Shown here piece after piece: positions 55,070 through 64,000 of a DNA stretch of 64,000 bases. The notes under the pieces were generated by a model, which was not told the origin of the DNA, made no database searches, and saw only the letters and a list, made by a program, of their open reading frames with translations. The DNA comes from an uncultured Oscillospiraceae bacterium (lineage in GTDB: Bacteria; Bacillota; Clostridia; Oscillospirales; Ruminococcaceae): NCBI GenBank assembly GCA_934446565.1, contig CAKSEO010000005.1:19678-83677 (forward strand), given 5' to 3'. Position numbers and translations under genes: made by a program. Every line of letters begins with the position of its first letter. Position 1 is the first letter of the stretch.

Positions 55070-56443
55070 TTATTTATCCCTTAGAATTTCGATTATCCTG
55101 TCGGCTGCCTTGTAAATATCGCCGCAGCCCAGTGTTATCACCAGATCCCCCGGCTGTACGTTAGCCGCGACGTACTGCGCGACCTCCTCCATTCCGGTGT
55201 ACCACACGCAGCCGTCTATCTTCGCTGCGAGGTCCTTTGAATAGATGTTGTAGGTGTTCTTCTCGCGGCTGCCCATTATCTCGGTGAGGACTACCCTGTC
55301 CGCGATGGAAAGCGCGCTTGCAAATTCATCCAGCAGCATTGCGGTCCTGGAATAGGTGAACGGCTGGTGGACCGCCCAGACCCGCTTGAAGCTCATTTCC
55401 TTTGCGGTTTTCAGCGTTGCCGCTATCTCCGCGGGATGGTGCGCGTAGTCGTCAACGACGGTCACGCCGTTTATCTCCGCGAGCCGCTCGAATCTCCGCA
55501 TCGCCCCGCCGAACTTGTCGAGCCCCTCCCGGAGCGCCTGCGCAGGTATCCCCGCAGAGTAAGCCGCCGCGCACGCCGCGACAGCGTTGTAAACGTTGTG
55601 CAGTCCCGGGACATGTATCGCGATATGCTCCAGCTTTTCGCCGTGGTGCATGAGGTCGAATTCCGTCAGGAAGTCCGCCTTGTGGTCGATGTTCGCGGGG
55701 TAGAAATCGCAGTCCGGGGTCTTGCCGAAAGTGATGACCCGCGCCGCCGTACCGCTTGCGTTCACGGCTTCCATCGTGTTGGCGTCGCTGCCGTTGGCGA
55801 TAACCATATCCGTGGTCTTCTTGCAGAACTTCGAGAAACTGAGCTTCAGGTTCTCCATCGTCTTGAAGTAGTCGAGGTGGTCGCGGTCGATGTTCAGCAC
55901 TATCGAGATGTTCGGGAAAAGCTTCAGGAACGTGTCAACGAACTCGCACGCCTCGCAGACCATGTACTCGCTCTTTCCGGCTCTGCCGCTGCCGCCTATC
56001 GCTTTCAGCTTGCCGCCGATGACCGCGGAGAGGTCTATCCCCGCCGCCAGCAGGATATGCGTCAGCATGGAGGTCGTGGTGGTCTTGCCGTGGGTGCCGC
56101 TCACGCAGAACGCCTTGCTGTACCAGCTCGTGACGAGACCCAGCAGCTCGCTGCGCTCCACGGTGAGCACTCCGCTGTTCTTCGCGGCGATGAGCTCGGG
56201 GTTATCCGCCATTATCGCGGCGGTATGCACGATGAGGTCGGCGCCCTCGATGTTCGCCGGGGAATGCCCGAGATGTACCGGAATGCCCATCTTCCGCACG
56301 GCTTCCAGCGTCGCGGTCTCGTTGTTGTCAGAGCCGGTCAGGTAATACCCCTGGGAATGGAGTATCTGCGCCAGCGGGTACATTCCCGAACCGCCTATTC
56401 CTATAAAATGAATATGCTTCTTTCCAGTAAGAAAATCTTCCAA
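55070..56443 (-). CDS. murC: UDP-N-acetylmuramate-L-alanine ligase
   Basis: A 457-residue ATP-dependent ligase adding the first amino acid to UDP-MurNAc. HIHFIGIGGSGMYPLAQIL, the P-loop VSGTHGKTTTTSMLTHIL and NIDRDHLDYFK, then DDYAHHPAEIAATL, are intact. The start is a TTG at 56441-56443 with AAGGAGT seven bases upstream; the longer ORF runs into the palindromic element 56474-56604 and is not supported. The gene is the first of the housekeeping run, with element B in its leader. Confidence 0.94.
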   Translation of the reverse strand: MEDFLTGKKHIHFIGIGGSGMYPLAQILHSQGYYLTGSDNNETATLEAVRKMGIPVHLGHSPANIEGADLIVHTAAIMADNPELIAAKNSGVLTVERSELLGLVTSWYSKAFCVSGTHGKTTTTSMLTHILLAAGIDLSAVIGGKLKAIGGSGRAGKSEYMVCEACEFVDTFLKLFPNISIVLNIDRDHLDYFKTMENLKLSFSKFCKKTTDMVIANGSDANTMEAVNASGTAARVITFGKTPDCDFYPANIDHKADFLTEFDLMHHGEKLEHIAIHVPGLHNVYNAVAACAAAYSAGIPAQALREGLDKFGGAMRRFERLAEINGVTVVDDYAHHPAEIAATLKTAKEMSFKRVWAVHQPFTYSRTAMLLDEFASALSIADRVVLTEIMGSREKNTYNIYSKDLAAKIDGCVWYTGMEEVAQYVAANVQPGDLVITLGCGDIYKAADRIIEILRDK

Positions 56444-56473
56444 AGCAATGACTCCTTCCAGAGAATAATACAC

Positions 56474-56604
56474 AGGCTGTCGATAAACCGCCATCTTCGT
56501 CGTCACTCCGCATGACGGCAGGCACAAAGCCTAGCCGTCATGCGGGTTCCTAGCATCTGACGATTTCTCGTCAGCCTTGGTTTAGTACTTTTTCAACAGG
56601 CTGA
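56474..56604. repeat. 131-bp palindromic MITE-like element, copy B
   Basis: Same length and plan as copy A (8908-9038) in opposite orientation: ends CAGGCTGTCGATAAA and (reversed) CAGCCTGTTGAAAAA. The hairpin arms CCGCATGACGGC / GCCGTCATGCGG (56509-56520 and 56535-56546) differ from copy A by a T-A to C-G change on both strands of the stem. It lies 30 bases upstream of murC, inside its leader or promoter region, and divergent from spoVG. Confidence 0.85.
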
Positions 56605-56673
56605 ATGCTAATATCTTATGAATAATCCGCGCAGAAATTCCCACAATAACACCAAAAACACAGGAGGTCAGTC

Positions 56674-56931
56674 ATGGAAATAAGCGACATCAAAATCAGA
56701 AAAACAATGCGCGACGGCAGGATACGCGCCCTGGTATCCATCACCATCGACGACGCGATAGCCGTCCACGAAATAAAGGTCGTCCAGGGGGAGGAACGGC
56801 TGTTCGTAGCAATGCCGTCCCACCGCGAAGCCACCGGAGACTACCGGGACATAATCCACCCCATCTCCGCTTCCGCGCGGGAAAAGATCGAGGACAAAAT
56901 ACTCAAGGCGTACCGCGACTGCGTTCAGTGA
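56674..56931 (+). CDS. spoVG: SpoVG septation/RNA-binding protein
   Basis: An 85-residue protein: MEISDIKIRKTMRDGRIRAL, a VHEIKVVQG strand, LFVAMPSHRE and YRDIIHPISASAREKI are all diagnostic. SpoVG binds nucleic acid and affects sporulation and septation in Bacilli. AGGAGG fixes the start. It is divergent from murC and overlaps the convergent nudix gene by 7 bases. Confidence 0.93.
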   Translation: MEISDIKIRKTMRDGRIRALVSITIDDAIAVHEIKVVQGEERLFVAMPSHREATGDYRDIIHPISASAREKIEDKILKAYRDCVQ

Positions 56932-57473
56932 GCGTTCTTCTCGAGAAGCAGCTTGGTTTTCAGCAGCGCTATCTGGGTCTTGGAATCCTGTATCTCGTTG
57001 CGCATCACCATCGCCACTGCTTCATCGAGCGGTATCTTCACAACGTCCAGGAACTCTCCCTCGTCCAGCTTCTGGCTGCCGGAATGCAGTCCGCGCGCCA
57101 GGTACATATGGATCACCTCGCCGCAGTAAGCCGGGGTCGGGATAAGGCTGCCGAGGTAGGTGTAGTCGTCGCAGGTGCAGCCGGTCTCCTCTTTCAGCTC
57201 GCGCAGACCGCACTCGCTGTGGTTCTCGCCGTACTCCAGCTTGCCCGCCGGTATCTCAAGCAGCACCGTCTGGTGCGGATAGCGGAACTGCCTTACGAAC
57301 AGCACCTCGTTGCGCTCCGTCAGCGGGAGCACGCACACTCCGCCCGGGTGGCGTATCACCTCGCGGGTGACTACCTTTCCGTCCTCCAGCTCCGCCTTGT
57401 CAACGTACAGCTTCACTATCCTGCCGTCGAATTTCTGCTCGCTGGAGATGGTCTTTTCCTCAAGATGTGCCAT
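56925..57473 (-). CDS. NUDIX hydrolase (ADP-ribose pyrophosphatase-like)
   Basis: A 182-residue pyrophosphohydrolase. The nudix box GKLEYGENHSECGLRELKEETGC fits G-x5-E-x7-REhxEExGh. The surrounding VLFVRQFRYPHQTVLLEIPAG is the ADP-ribose pyrophosphatase (NudF) pattern. It follows yfhO by 11 bases and is the last gene of the run from ddl. Confidence 0.93.
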   Translation of the reverse strand: MAHLEEKTISSEQKFDGRIVKLYVDKAELEDGKVVTREVIRHPGGVCVLPLTERNEVLFVRQFRYPHQTVLLEIPAGKLEYGENHSECGLRELKEETGCTCDDYTYLGSLIPTPAYCGEVIHMYLARGLHSGSQKLDEGEFLDVVKIPLDEAVAMVMRNEIQDSKTQIALLKTKLLLEKNAH

Positions 57474-57484
57474 TGCTTTCTCCT

Positions 57485-60154
57485 TTACTCAATGTCGTCG
57501 CTGTTGTTCTTCTGCTCGTCGAGCTCTTTTAACACGTTGTACGCCTCGTCGTCCTCCGTGATGTGGGAGGTGCGCGGCTTGGGGACGCGGCTCTTGAAAT
57601 CGTATATCTCACGATCCATGAAGCTCTCCTCAATGTCCGGCCAGGACAGCTTCTCCTCGTCGGAGCCCAGCTTGACCGCGCCCTTTTCCGGCGACTCGAA
57701 TATCTGCTTCGAAAGCTGCGCGATGTAGGAACTGTGCGCCTTTACGCCGTCCACCTGGTCAGTGCCGTAGAGGTGCGCGTACCTGCGCGGCTTACGCCTG
57801 AGCACCACGTAGCACAGCAGGATATACCCGCCGAACAGCACCGCGCCTATCACCGTGCAGACGATACCCAGCGAGCCGCCGGGGGTCTTGTAGGTGAACG
57901 TCAGCTCGCAGACTCCCGCGGGGACTTTCACGCCGATGAAGCCGCCGTTGACCTTTTCCAGCTCCAGCGGGACTCTCTCGCCGCCCTGCGCGGAAACGGT
58001 GCCGCTCCAGCCCTGGTCGTAGGGCACGCTGAACACCACCAGCCGCTCCCGGTCGTAATCCGTCACGGCGGTGAAACCGCTGCTGTTCACGCTGAACTGC
58101 TTCGCGCCCAGCGCTGTCCTGTTGGCGGCGTCCTCTGTGAAGCGCTGGAACAGGTTGCTGCCGGTCAGCCCCTCGTTCACGCCCTCGGCGAGGATGTCGG
58201 AGTACTTATCTATCTGCTCGGCGGTCAGGATGACGTTCCCGACCATCAGGTTGTCAACATTCTTTGAACCCCTGACGTCCTCGATATTGAGATAGGTGTC
58301 ATATGCGTACCCCATCGGGAGCGCGTACCTGTTCTCGTATATCTTCCAGCCGTCCTGGTCCTCGAGGTAGTCGAACGTGCGGTAGCCTTTCAGGTAGTTC
58401 TCGACGGAGGATTCGGTCTCCGTCGCCTCTATCATGAGGTACTTCACGCGGGTCAGCGCGCGCAGCGCGTAGTAGGAGTCGTCCGGCTTGGAGTTCACGT
58501 CACGGGTGATGTCCAGCAGTTCGTAGAGGTCGAAAGTCGCGCTCGGGATTATGCTGGTGAAGCTCTTGAGGGAGCTCATCCCCCACAGCATGTTGATGTT
58601 GTTCTGGCTGTCGGTGGATTCCATGCGGTAGAATTCCGGGTCGTCGATGTGTATCTGCGCTGAGACCTTGCGGTTGTACTCGCCGATATATGGACCCAGT
58701 ATCCTGCCGTAGCCGACGTAGTAGTACCCCAGCGCCATGCAGCACACAATCGTCGCGGCGGTGAGCCGCTTCCCGAACCTCGCGGCGGGGAGCTCCCTGA
58801 GCCAGCGCAGCAGGAAATACAGCGCGACCATCATCCCGACGCAGACGCCGATATTGATGAACACCGCATAGGGCATACCGCTGAAGACCCGGGGCACGAG
58901 CTCAGAGGTGCCGCCCTCTCCCTCGACCTTTGTCGGGAACAGCACCGCCAGCAGCGATATCACTCCGACCGCGACGGCGCACGCCTTTGCGCCGAATTTC
59001 AGGTCGAACTCCTCATGCTCGAGGACGTAGACGGTAGCCATCGCGCAGAGCAGTTCCGGCATGTACCACCAGCGGGTGTAGAAGCTGTAGTTGAACAGCA
59101 CGAACGATGAATTCGGCCCCGGCACCATCGAGATAAGCAGGCACACGGGAAGTATCGCCCTCAGCCACTTCATGCGGCGGGAAGCCTCGCCTGCCGCTCC
59201 CTTTACCAGAGCTATCACGCCGGACATGGAGAACAGCGGCAGGAAGAACGCGACGCTGCTCCACTTGGATTCCGCCTTTTCGAACATCGAGGTGCGGGCG
59301 GGGACTTCCCCGGGGAAGAACATCGCTTCAAGGATGAGCCCGTAGCGCTGATTCTTGTTGTAGAACAGGAAATCCCAGCCGTTGAGCATGGAGGTAGAAC
59401 GCGGAACATCCAGTACCTGGAAGATAGACGGCACGAACAGCGCCCCCGCGATGAGCACACCGCAGACGGCCTCGAACGCCAGGCAGAAGAAATCCCTCAG
59501 CCCGAAGCGGAACTTCCTGTCGCCGATGAGCCGCATGACGAAGTAGATCACCAGGAACACGCACTCCCCGATGAAGAAGAAATAGTTGACGAACGCGTTT
59601 ATCGCCACTGCCACAGCCAGTGCGCCGCGGCGCTTGTTGACGACGGCTTCCTCCAGCCCTATCAGCAGAAGCGGGAAGAAAACTATCGCCTCGTGGAAGT
59701 GGTTGAAAAAGACGTTGTACATCGAGTAGCCGGAGAACGCGTACAGCAGACCGCCGATGAGGGCGTTCTGCGGCTTCGTCACGAACCTGCGGATATAGAC
59801 GAACGCGAAGAACGACGAACACGCTATCTTCAGCGCCAGCAGCGGAGCCATAAGGTACTGGGATATCTCCGCCGGGAACAGCGCCGCGAACCAGAAGAAC
59901 GGGCTTCCCAGCGTGTAGAAGCTGTAGGAGCCGACGAAGTTCGCGCCGAGGTCGGTGCGCCAGTTCCAGCCGAGATTTCCGCTCTGGACCGCCTCTATGC
60001 AGGTCTTGTAGAACGGTATCTGCTGCGCGTTGTAGTCGCCGTAGTACACGAAGTACCCGCCGTCAAGGATAACGAACGGCGCAAGGAGCACCGCCGCCAT
60101 CGCCAGCGCGTAAAGGAACGCCCTGGCGTAATACTTTTTTTCCTGTCTGAACAT
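57485..60154 (-). CDS. YfhO-family membrane protein
   Basis: An 889-residue protein with about a dozen TM segments between residues 10 and 490 and one near 795-820, with a large extracytoplasmic C-terminal domain between them. Landmarks: YYGDYNAQQIPF and GFSGYSMYNVFFNHF. The family is proposed to add glycosyl groups to lipoteichoic acid or related polymers in Firmicutes. A charged cytoplasmic tail of ~70 residues ends the protein. It follows argS by 25 bases. Confidence 0.88.
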   Translation of the reverse strand: MFRQEKKYYARAFLYALAMAAVLLAPFVILDGGYFVYYGDYNAQQIPFYKTCIEAVQSGNLGWNWRTDLGANFVGSYSFYTLGSPFFWFAALFPAEISQYLMAPLLALKIACSSFFAFVYIRRFVTKPQNALIGGLLYAFSGYSMYNVFFNHFHEAIVFFPLLLIGLEEAVVNKRRGALAVAVAINAFVNYFFFIGECVFLVIYFVMRLIGDRKFRFGLRDFFCLAFEAVCGVLIAGALFVPSIFQVLDVPRSTSMLNGWDFLFYNKNQRYGLILEAMFFPGEVPARTSMFEKAESKWSSVAFFLPLFSMSGVIALVKGAAGEASRRMKWLRAILPVCLLISMVPGPNSSFVLFNYSFYTRWWYMPELLCAMATVYVLEHEEFDLKFGAKACAVAVGVISLLAVLFPTKVEGEGGTSELVPRVFSGMPYAVFINIGVCVGMMVALYFLLRWLRELPAARFGKRLTAATIVCCMALGYYYVGYGRILGPYIGEYNRKVSAQIHIDDPEFYRMESTDSQNNINMLWGMSSLKSFTSIIPSATFDLYELLDITRDVNSKPDDSYYALRALTRVKYLMIEATETESSVENYLKGYRTFDYLEDQDGWKIYENRYALPMGYAYDTYLNIEDVRGSKNVDNLMVGNVILTAEQIDKYSDILAEGVNEGLTGSNLFQRFTEDAANRTALGAKQFSVNSSGFTAVTDYDRERLVVFSVPYDQGWSGTVSAQGGERVPLELEKVNGGFIGVKVPAGVCELTFTYKTPGGSLGIVCTVIGAVLFGGYILLCYVVLRRKPRRYAHLYGTDQVDGVKAHSSYIAQLSKQIFESPEKGAVKLGSDEEKLSWPDIEESFMDREIYDFKSRVPKPRTSHITEDDEAYNVLKELDEQKNNSDDIE

Positions 60155-60179
60155 ATTTCCCCATTATCCCGCTTTGCTT

Positions 60180-61979
60180 TTACATTCTCTCCGGAGCTTC
60201 CACCTTGAGCAGCGCGAGGACGTTCTTCAGCGTGATGCGCGCAGCGTCGCACAGCGCAAGTCTGGACTGCTTTACGTCCGCTTCCGCGCCCTTTATCGGG
60301 CAGCTGTCGTAGAACTTGTGGAACGCCTGAGCCAGCTCGTAGGAATATCTTGTCAGCGCGGAGGGGTCGTAGTCCTTCGCGGCAGTGTTTATCATCTCGG
60401 GCATTTCGGCTATCTTGCGGATGAGCGCAAGCTCCGCCGGGTCGCTGTAGGAAACGGCGCCGCCCTCGTACTTCACGCCCTCGTCAGCCTGCTTGCGGAT
60501 AACGCTGCAAATACGCGCGTGCGCGTACTGGACGTAGAACACCGGGTTCTTGCTGGATTCCTCCACCGCGAGGTCAAGGTCGAACTCGAGGTGGGTGTCG
60601 GCGTTGCGCTGGTTGAATACGAATCTCGCTGCGTCTATCGGAACTTCGTCCAGCAGCGTGGTCAGCGTGATAGCCTTGCCGGAGCGCTTGCTGAGCTTGC
60701 AGGGCTTGCCGTCGCGGATGAGCATTACCATCTGCATGATGACTACGTCAAGGCGCTTGTCGTCGATTCCCAGAGCGGAAAGCGCGATGCGCATGCGCTG
60801 TACATAGCCGTGATGGTCTGCGCCGAGGACGTTTATAGCCTTGTCGTAGGCGCGGGTGATGAGCTTGTCATAATGGTACGCGATATCCGGCACGATGTAG
60901 GTCGGGAAGCCGTTGGAGCGCACCAGTACGAAATCCTGGTCGCCGCCGAAATCGGTAGCCTTCAGCCAGAGCGCGCCGTCCTTTTCGTAGGTGTGACCGC
61001 CCTCCTTGAGCTTCTCGATGACCGCCTTGACAGCGCCGTTGTTGTGGAGGGTGCTCTCCTTGAACCAGTTGTCGTACTTAATGCGGTACTTCAGCAGGTC
61101 CTCCTCAAGGCGCTTTTCGTTGAGCGGCAGGGCGTAGTCTACCAGAGCCTTGCGGCGCTCCTCCTCCGGCTTTTCGGAAAGCGCCTTTCCGCCGTGGAGG
61201 TCGTAGTAATTCTTGGCGTGCTCGATTATATCCATGCCGAGGTACACGTCAGACGGCATAGTGAACGGGAAATTCTTCTGCTCCTCCGGGATATTGCCGT
61301 CCTCGTCCGGGGTGGAAGTCTGGTCGTAGATGGTCTTGGTGAGCTTCTCCATGTCGGAGCCGCACTCCGCGATGACCTGCTGACCCGCCTCGCTGCAAAG
61401 CTGGAGGTAACGCAGGTCGAGGGACTTGCCGAACTTTGCGACCTGGTTTCCGGCGTCGTTGATGTAGAATTCACGGCTGACCTCGTAGCCTGCTTCCTGG
61501 AGCAGCGAGGAAAGGCTGTCGCCGATAGCGCCGCCGCGGGCGTTGCCGATGTGCATAGGTCCGGTGGGGTTCGCGGAAACGAACTCTACCAGCACGCGCT
61601 TACCCCTGCCGAGGTCAGTCCTGCCGTAGTCCGCGCCGAGCTCCACGGCGTTCCTTACGACGTCCGCGAACCAGGTGCCGCCGATGAAGAAATTAAGGAA
61701 GCCGGGGCCTGCGACCTCTATCTTGCTGAAATCCGTGCCGTCCAGCACCGCCGCGTCAACTATCATCTGCGCGATGGCGCGGGGATTGCTCCTCAGCGCC
61801 TTTGCGGAAACCAGCGCGGTGTTGGCGGAAAAGTCGCCGTGGCTGTTATCCGCCGGGATAGTCACCTGGAAAGGCGGCAGCGGCTCTGCGGCTATTTTTC
61901 CCTCGCCGACGAGCCTGCCGAGCGCGCCCATGATTATTTCCTTTACCTGTGCCTTTGCTTCTTCTACTGCGTTGTACAT
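60180..61979 (-). CDS. argS: Arginyl-tRNA synthetase
   Basis: A 599-residue class I synthetase: N-terminal additional domain, HIGH box as PTGPMHIGNARGGAIGDSL, KMSKS-like CKLSKRSGKAITL and the DALR anticodon domain at the C-terminus. It is 15 bases after the YwiB-like gene, as in B. subtilis ywiB-argS. Confidence 0.96.
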   Translation of the reverse strand: MYNAVEEAKAQVKEIIMGALGRLVGEGKIAAEPLPPFQVTIPADNSHGDFSANTALVSAKALRSNPRAIAQMIVDAAVLDGTDFSKIEVAGPGFLNFFIGGTWFADVVRNAVELGADYGRTDLGRGKRVLVEFVSANPTGPMHIGNARGGAIGDSLSSLLQEAGYEVSREFYINDAGNQVAKFGKSLDLRYLQLCSEAGQQVIAECGSDMEKLTKTIYDQTSTPDEDGNIPEEQKNFPFTMPSDVYLGMDIIEHAKNYYDLHGGKALSEKPEEERRKALVDYALPLNEKRLEEDLLKYRIKYDNWFKESTLHNNGAVKAVIEKLKEGGHTYEKDGALWLKATDFGGDQDFVLVRSNGFPTYIVPDIAYHYDKLITRAYDKAINVLGADHHGYVQRMRIALSALGIDDKRLDVVIMQMVMLIRDGKPCKLSKRSGKAITLTTLLDEVPIDAARFVFNQRNADTHLEFDLDLAVEESSKNPVFYVQYAHARICSVIRKQADEGVKYEGGAVSYSDPAELALIRKIAEMPEMINTAAKDYDPSALTRYSYELAQAFHKFYDSCPIKGAEADVKQSRLALCDAARITLKNVLALLKVEAPERM

Positions 61980-61994
61980 TCTGTTGTTCTCCTC

Positions 61995-62426
61995 TTAGTC
62001 TTTGTGGGGTTTTACGTTTATCGTTATCTCATTCTCGAGCATAAGTCCGGCGTTGACGTCTATCGTGTACCTGACGTACAGCTCGCCGCCGCCGGAGGTC
62101 ATCGCGTTCCTCATCGCGACGGTGGAAATGCCTATCATGCAGTCGCCGTATTCCGTGCCGTACTGGCAGAAATGCCGCTTCCCGTTCTCGAAAACAAGGC
62201 TGGAAAACGCCTTGCCGGTGCGGGTCATGGTGACTGTGTCGTCCTGCTGACCTATCCGCAGCTGGACGTGGCTTCCGGCGTAGCCGGTGGCTTCGCTCTC
62301 GTCGTAGTCGATGAAGAAGCTGCCGCCGTGTTCCCGGAACTCTCCCCGTGTGAACAGCTCGGAGCTGTCGGTGTTGCCGTCTGCGGTCTGTTTTAATATG
62401 AGCTTTATTTTTGCATTATCTGCCAA
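61995..62426 (-). CDS. DUF1934 / YwiB-family beta-barrel protein
   Basis: A 143-residue protein of the YwiB family, a calycin-like small beta-barrel of unknown role, commonly adjacent to argS. KIKLILKQTADG, a DTVTMTRTGK strand and LYVRYTIDVN are conserved. The start is a TTG at 62426, 8 bases after GGAG. Confidence 0.85.
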   Translation of the reverse strand: MADNAKIKLILKQTADGNTDSSELFTRGEFREHGGSFFIDYDESEATGYAGSHVQLRIGQQDDTVTMTRTGKAFSSLVFENGKRHFCQYGTEYGDCMIGISTVAMRNAMTSGGGELYVRYTIDVNAGLMLENEITINVKPHKD

Positions 62427-62442
62427 TTTTATCACTCCAGCC

Positions 62443-63519
62443 TTAATTATCAGAATTTTTCTCCACTGCAAGCTCGATGAGCCTGTCGAGCAGGTCGCCG
62501 TACTCTATCCCCATGTTTGCCATCAGCTTGGGGTACATGCTTATCGGCGTGAATCCGGGGATGGTGTTTATCTCGTTGAGAACCAGTCCGTTCTCCGTCG
62601 CGAAGAAATCCACGCGGGAGAATCCGCTGCACCCCATTGCGATGAACGCTTTCTTTGCAGTCTCGCGGAGCTCCTCGGTCATTTCGGGAGATATTTTCGC
62701 CGGGATATCCAGCACGGAAGTTCCCAGCTTGTATTTTGCGTCGTAGTCGTAGAATTCCTCGGCGGGGGTTATCTGCCCGGGAATGGAAGCGATGAGGTCG
62801 GTTCCGTTGCCGAGCACCGCGCACTCGACCTCCTTGCCGATTATTTCAGACTCGACGACCACCTTTTCGCCGTGGGCGAACGCGATTTTTATGCCGTTCT
62901 TGAGCGCCTCGCGGTCGGCGGCGCGGCTCACTCCGACGGAGGAACCTGCGCACGCGGGCTTAACGAACATCGGATAGCCGCCGAGCTTCTTTTCTATAGT
63001 ATCGCACGCGCCGTCGATATCATGCAGGGAATCCCGCGTGATGTAGCAGTAGGGCGCGGTGCGGATGCCTGCGGCGTCGAGGATGGTGTGAGTTATAGTC
63101 TTATCCATGCAGTCGGCGCTGCTGGTCATGTCGCAGCCTACGCAGGGCAGTCCAGCGAGCGCGCAGAGAGCCTGTACGGTGCCGTCCTCGCCGAAGCGTC
63201 CGTGGAGCACGGGGAAAACCGCGTCCAGGCGGCGTATGTAGCACTTGTCGTCCGCGCCGAGGAGTATCACGCCCTTGCTCACGGTGTCGGGGCTTATGAC
63301 TGCGGTGCAGTTATCGGGGTTGTTCTCCCACTCGCCGGACTTGATGTCCTCGTATTCGCCGGGGTAGTAGAGCCAGTGACCCTTTTTGGTTATGCCTATG
63401 CACATTACGTCGTACTTATCCTTAGGGATATTAGTCAGCACGGAATAAGCGGAGACGAGGGAGACCTCGTGCTCGCTGGAAGCACCTCCGAACAGGACTG
63501 CTATCTTCATTTTAGCCAT
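62443..63519 (-). CDS. ddl: D-alanine-D-alanine ligase
   Basis: A 358-residue ATP-grasp enzyme. IAVLFGGASSEHEVSL, VFPVLHGRFGEDG, the ATP loop in VKPACAGSSVGVSRA and LNEINTIPGFTPISMYPKL are canonical. The start at 63519 is preferred (MAKMKIAVLFGG); upstream ATGs at 63531 and downstream 63510 are possible. It uses the D-alanine made by the racemase at 15882-17018. It opens the run to nudix and has its own promoter. Confidence 0.95.
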   Translation of the reverse strand: MAKMKIAVLFGGASSEHEVSLVSAYSVLTNIPKDKYDVMCIGITKKGHWLYYPGEYEDIKSGEWENNPDNCTAVISPDTVSKGVILLGADDKCYIRRLDAVFPVLHGRFGEDGTVQALCALAGLPCVGCDMTSSADCMDKTITHTILDAAGIRTAPYCYITRDSLHDIDGACDTIEKKLGGYPMFVKPACAGSSVGVSRAADREALKNGIKIAFAHGEKVVVESEIIGKEVECAVLGNGTDLIASIPGQITPAEEFYDYDAKYKLGTSVLDIPAKISPEMTEELRETAKKAFIAMGCSGFSRVDFFATENGLVLNEINTIPGFTPISMYPKLMANMGIEYGDLLDRLIELAVEKNSDN

Positions 63520-63585
63520 AATTTTCACCATGCGCGCAGTTCAGCGCGTCCTTTCTGAGTATAGTTTACTCAACATTGCCTGTAC

Positions 63586-63614
63586 ATAATAACTCAGATT
63601 ATATTTTACCACAA
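63586..63614 (-). promoter_or_regulatory. Promoter of ddl
   Basis: TTGTGG (63609-63614) and TATTAT (63586-63591) on the minus strand with a 17-base spacer, about 60 bases before the ddl start. Confidence 0.6.
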
Positions 63615-63699
63615 ACTCACGAGTATTTCAAGGGGTAAACGCCACAATTCTGACGAAAAATCCGCGCATTCCGGCGAAAAGTTGAGAAAAACGGAGAAA

Positions 63700-64000
63700 A
63701 AAGAACCGCCACGTCTCCGGAGAGGTTGTGCTTGTTGAAATAAACTATGATTTAGGCGGGTAGAATTCGTCTTACTGCAACTCCCAACTGGGAGTCAAGG
63801 GGGGCGCGCCCCCCTTGCGAGTCGAGGGCAGCGCCCTCGTCGCCGTAGGCGAAACCTCCGCGCGCAAGCGCGGTTACTCCGTGCGAAGCACGGAATAACG
63901 AAAAAAAGCGCTAAAGGGGTGCAGGGGGAAAACAAGAGTTTTCCCCCGCTGGGCGTAGGACGCGATATCCTCCAAAACAGTCCAGTGGACTGTTTTGGAA
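63700..64000. repeat. Non-coding array of perfect hairpins at the window end
   Basis: Nine perfect or near-perfect short inverted repeats follow each other with little spacing: ACTCCC/GGGAGT (63780-63795), CAAGGGGGG/CCCCCCTTG (63796-63817), CGAGGGC/GCCCTCG (63823-63839), TCGCC/GGCGA (63840-63852), CCGCGC/GCGCGG (63858-63873), TCCGTGC/GCACGGA (63878-63894), GGGGGAAAAC/GTTTTCCCCC (63924-63947), TCCAAAACAGTCC/GGACTGTTTTGGA (63971-63999), and TCTCCGGAGA (63714-63723). No reading frame with a start site is visible. The array continues to the end of the window, so its full extent is unknown. Confidence 0.8.

Noticed and set aside
56444-56527. N-terminal extension of MurC
   Set aside because: The extra residues come from element copy B and the leader; the ribosome binding site supports the TTG at 56443.

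Overview
The window looks like a chromosomal segment of a GC-rich, low-redundancy Clostridia genome, most likely a gut saccharolytic member of the Oscillospirales (Ruminococcaceae-like). The inference rests on the Bacillus/Clostridia order of the housekeeping cluster around pknB, on spoVG and remA, on the VTC / DUF4956 / Cthe_2159-type set, and on sigma-A type promoters (TTGACA-17-TATAAT) with strong AGGAGG ribosome binding sites. I see no rRNA, tRNA, phage, integrase, transposase or CRISPR array. Most genes lie on the minus strand.

Layout. 1-3.3 kb: 5' part of aroB, a MATE exporter and an iron-dependent alcohol dehydrogenase. 3.3-8.7 kb: a three-gene operon with an ABC ATPase, a 1061-residue anchored beta-sandwich repeat protein and a MacB-type permease. 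9-10.4 kb: an AIM24-family protein and a small M50-like protease. 10.5-15.7 kb: a minus-strand run of LCP-like protein, LUD protein, manA, ROK glucokinase and ilvD, divergent from alanine racemase. 17-25 kb: a two-component system, a GHKL ATPase protein, oligoendopeptidase F, a membrane protein, tyrA and a DHH phosphoesterase. 25.2-34.4 kb: a lactose/beta-galactoside locus with a sugar-binding lipoprotein, two tandem GH2 beta-galactosidases and a divergent AraC regulator. 34.6-37 kb: a TAXI binding lipoprotein next to a GltS carrier and a 59-residue protein. 37.2-40.7 kb: VTC-domain protein, DUF4956 membrane protein and a Cthe_2159-type beta-helix lipoprotein. 40.7-56.4 kb: the conserved housekeeping cluster thiN-rsgA-pknB-prpC-rlmN-rsmB-yugP-fmt-def-def2-priA-gmk-remA-tgt-murC, read from right to left. 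56.6-63.5 kb: spoVG, then nudix, yfhO, argS, ywiB-like and ddl. 63.6-64 kb: a non-coding array of perfect hairpins.

The accessory content is modest. The most unusual material is (i) a family of palindromic, transposase-less elements sharing 15-bp ends, one of which split and duplicated a terminator; (ii) the TAXI-GltS gene pair; (iii) the VTC/DUF4956/beta-helix operon; (iv) the ABC transporter built around a giant anchored repeat protein; (v) a lac-type 20-bp palindrome holding both -35 boxes of a divergent promoter pair; and (vi) tandem peptide deformylases, one with a changed motif. Starts were re-chosen from ribosome binding sites for many genes; rsgA lacks an ordinary start codon.
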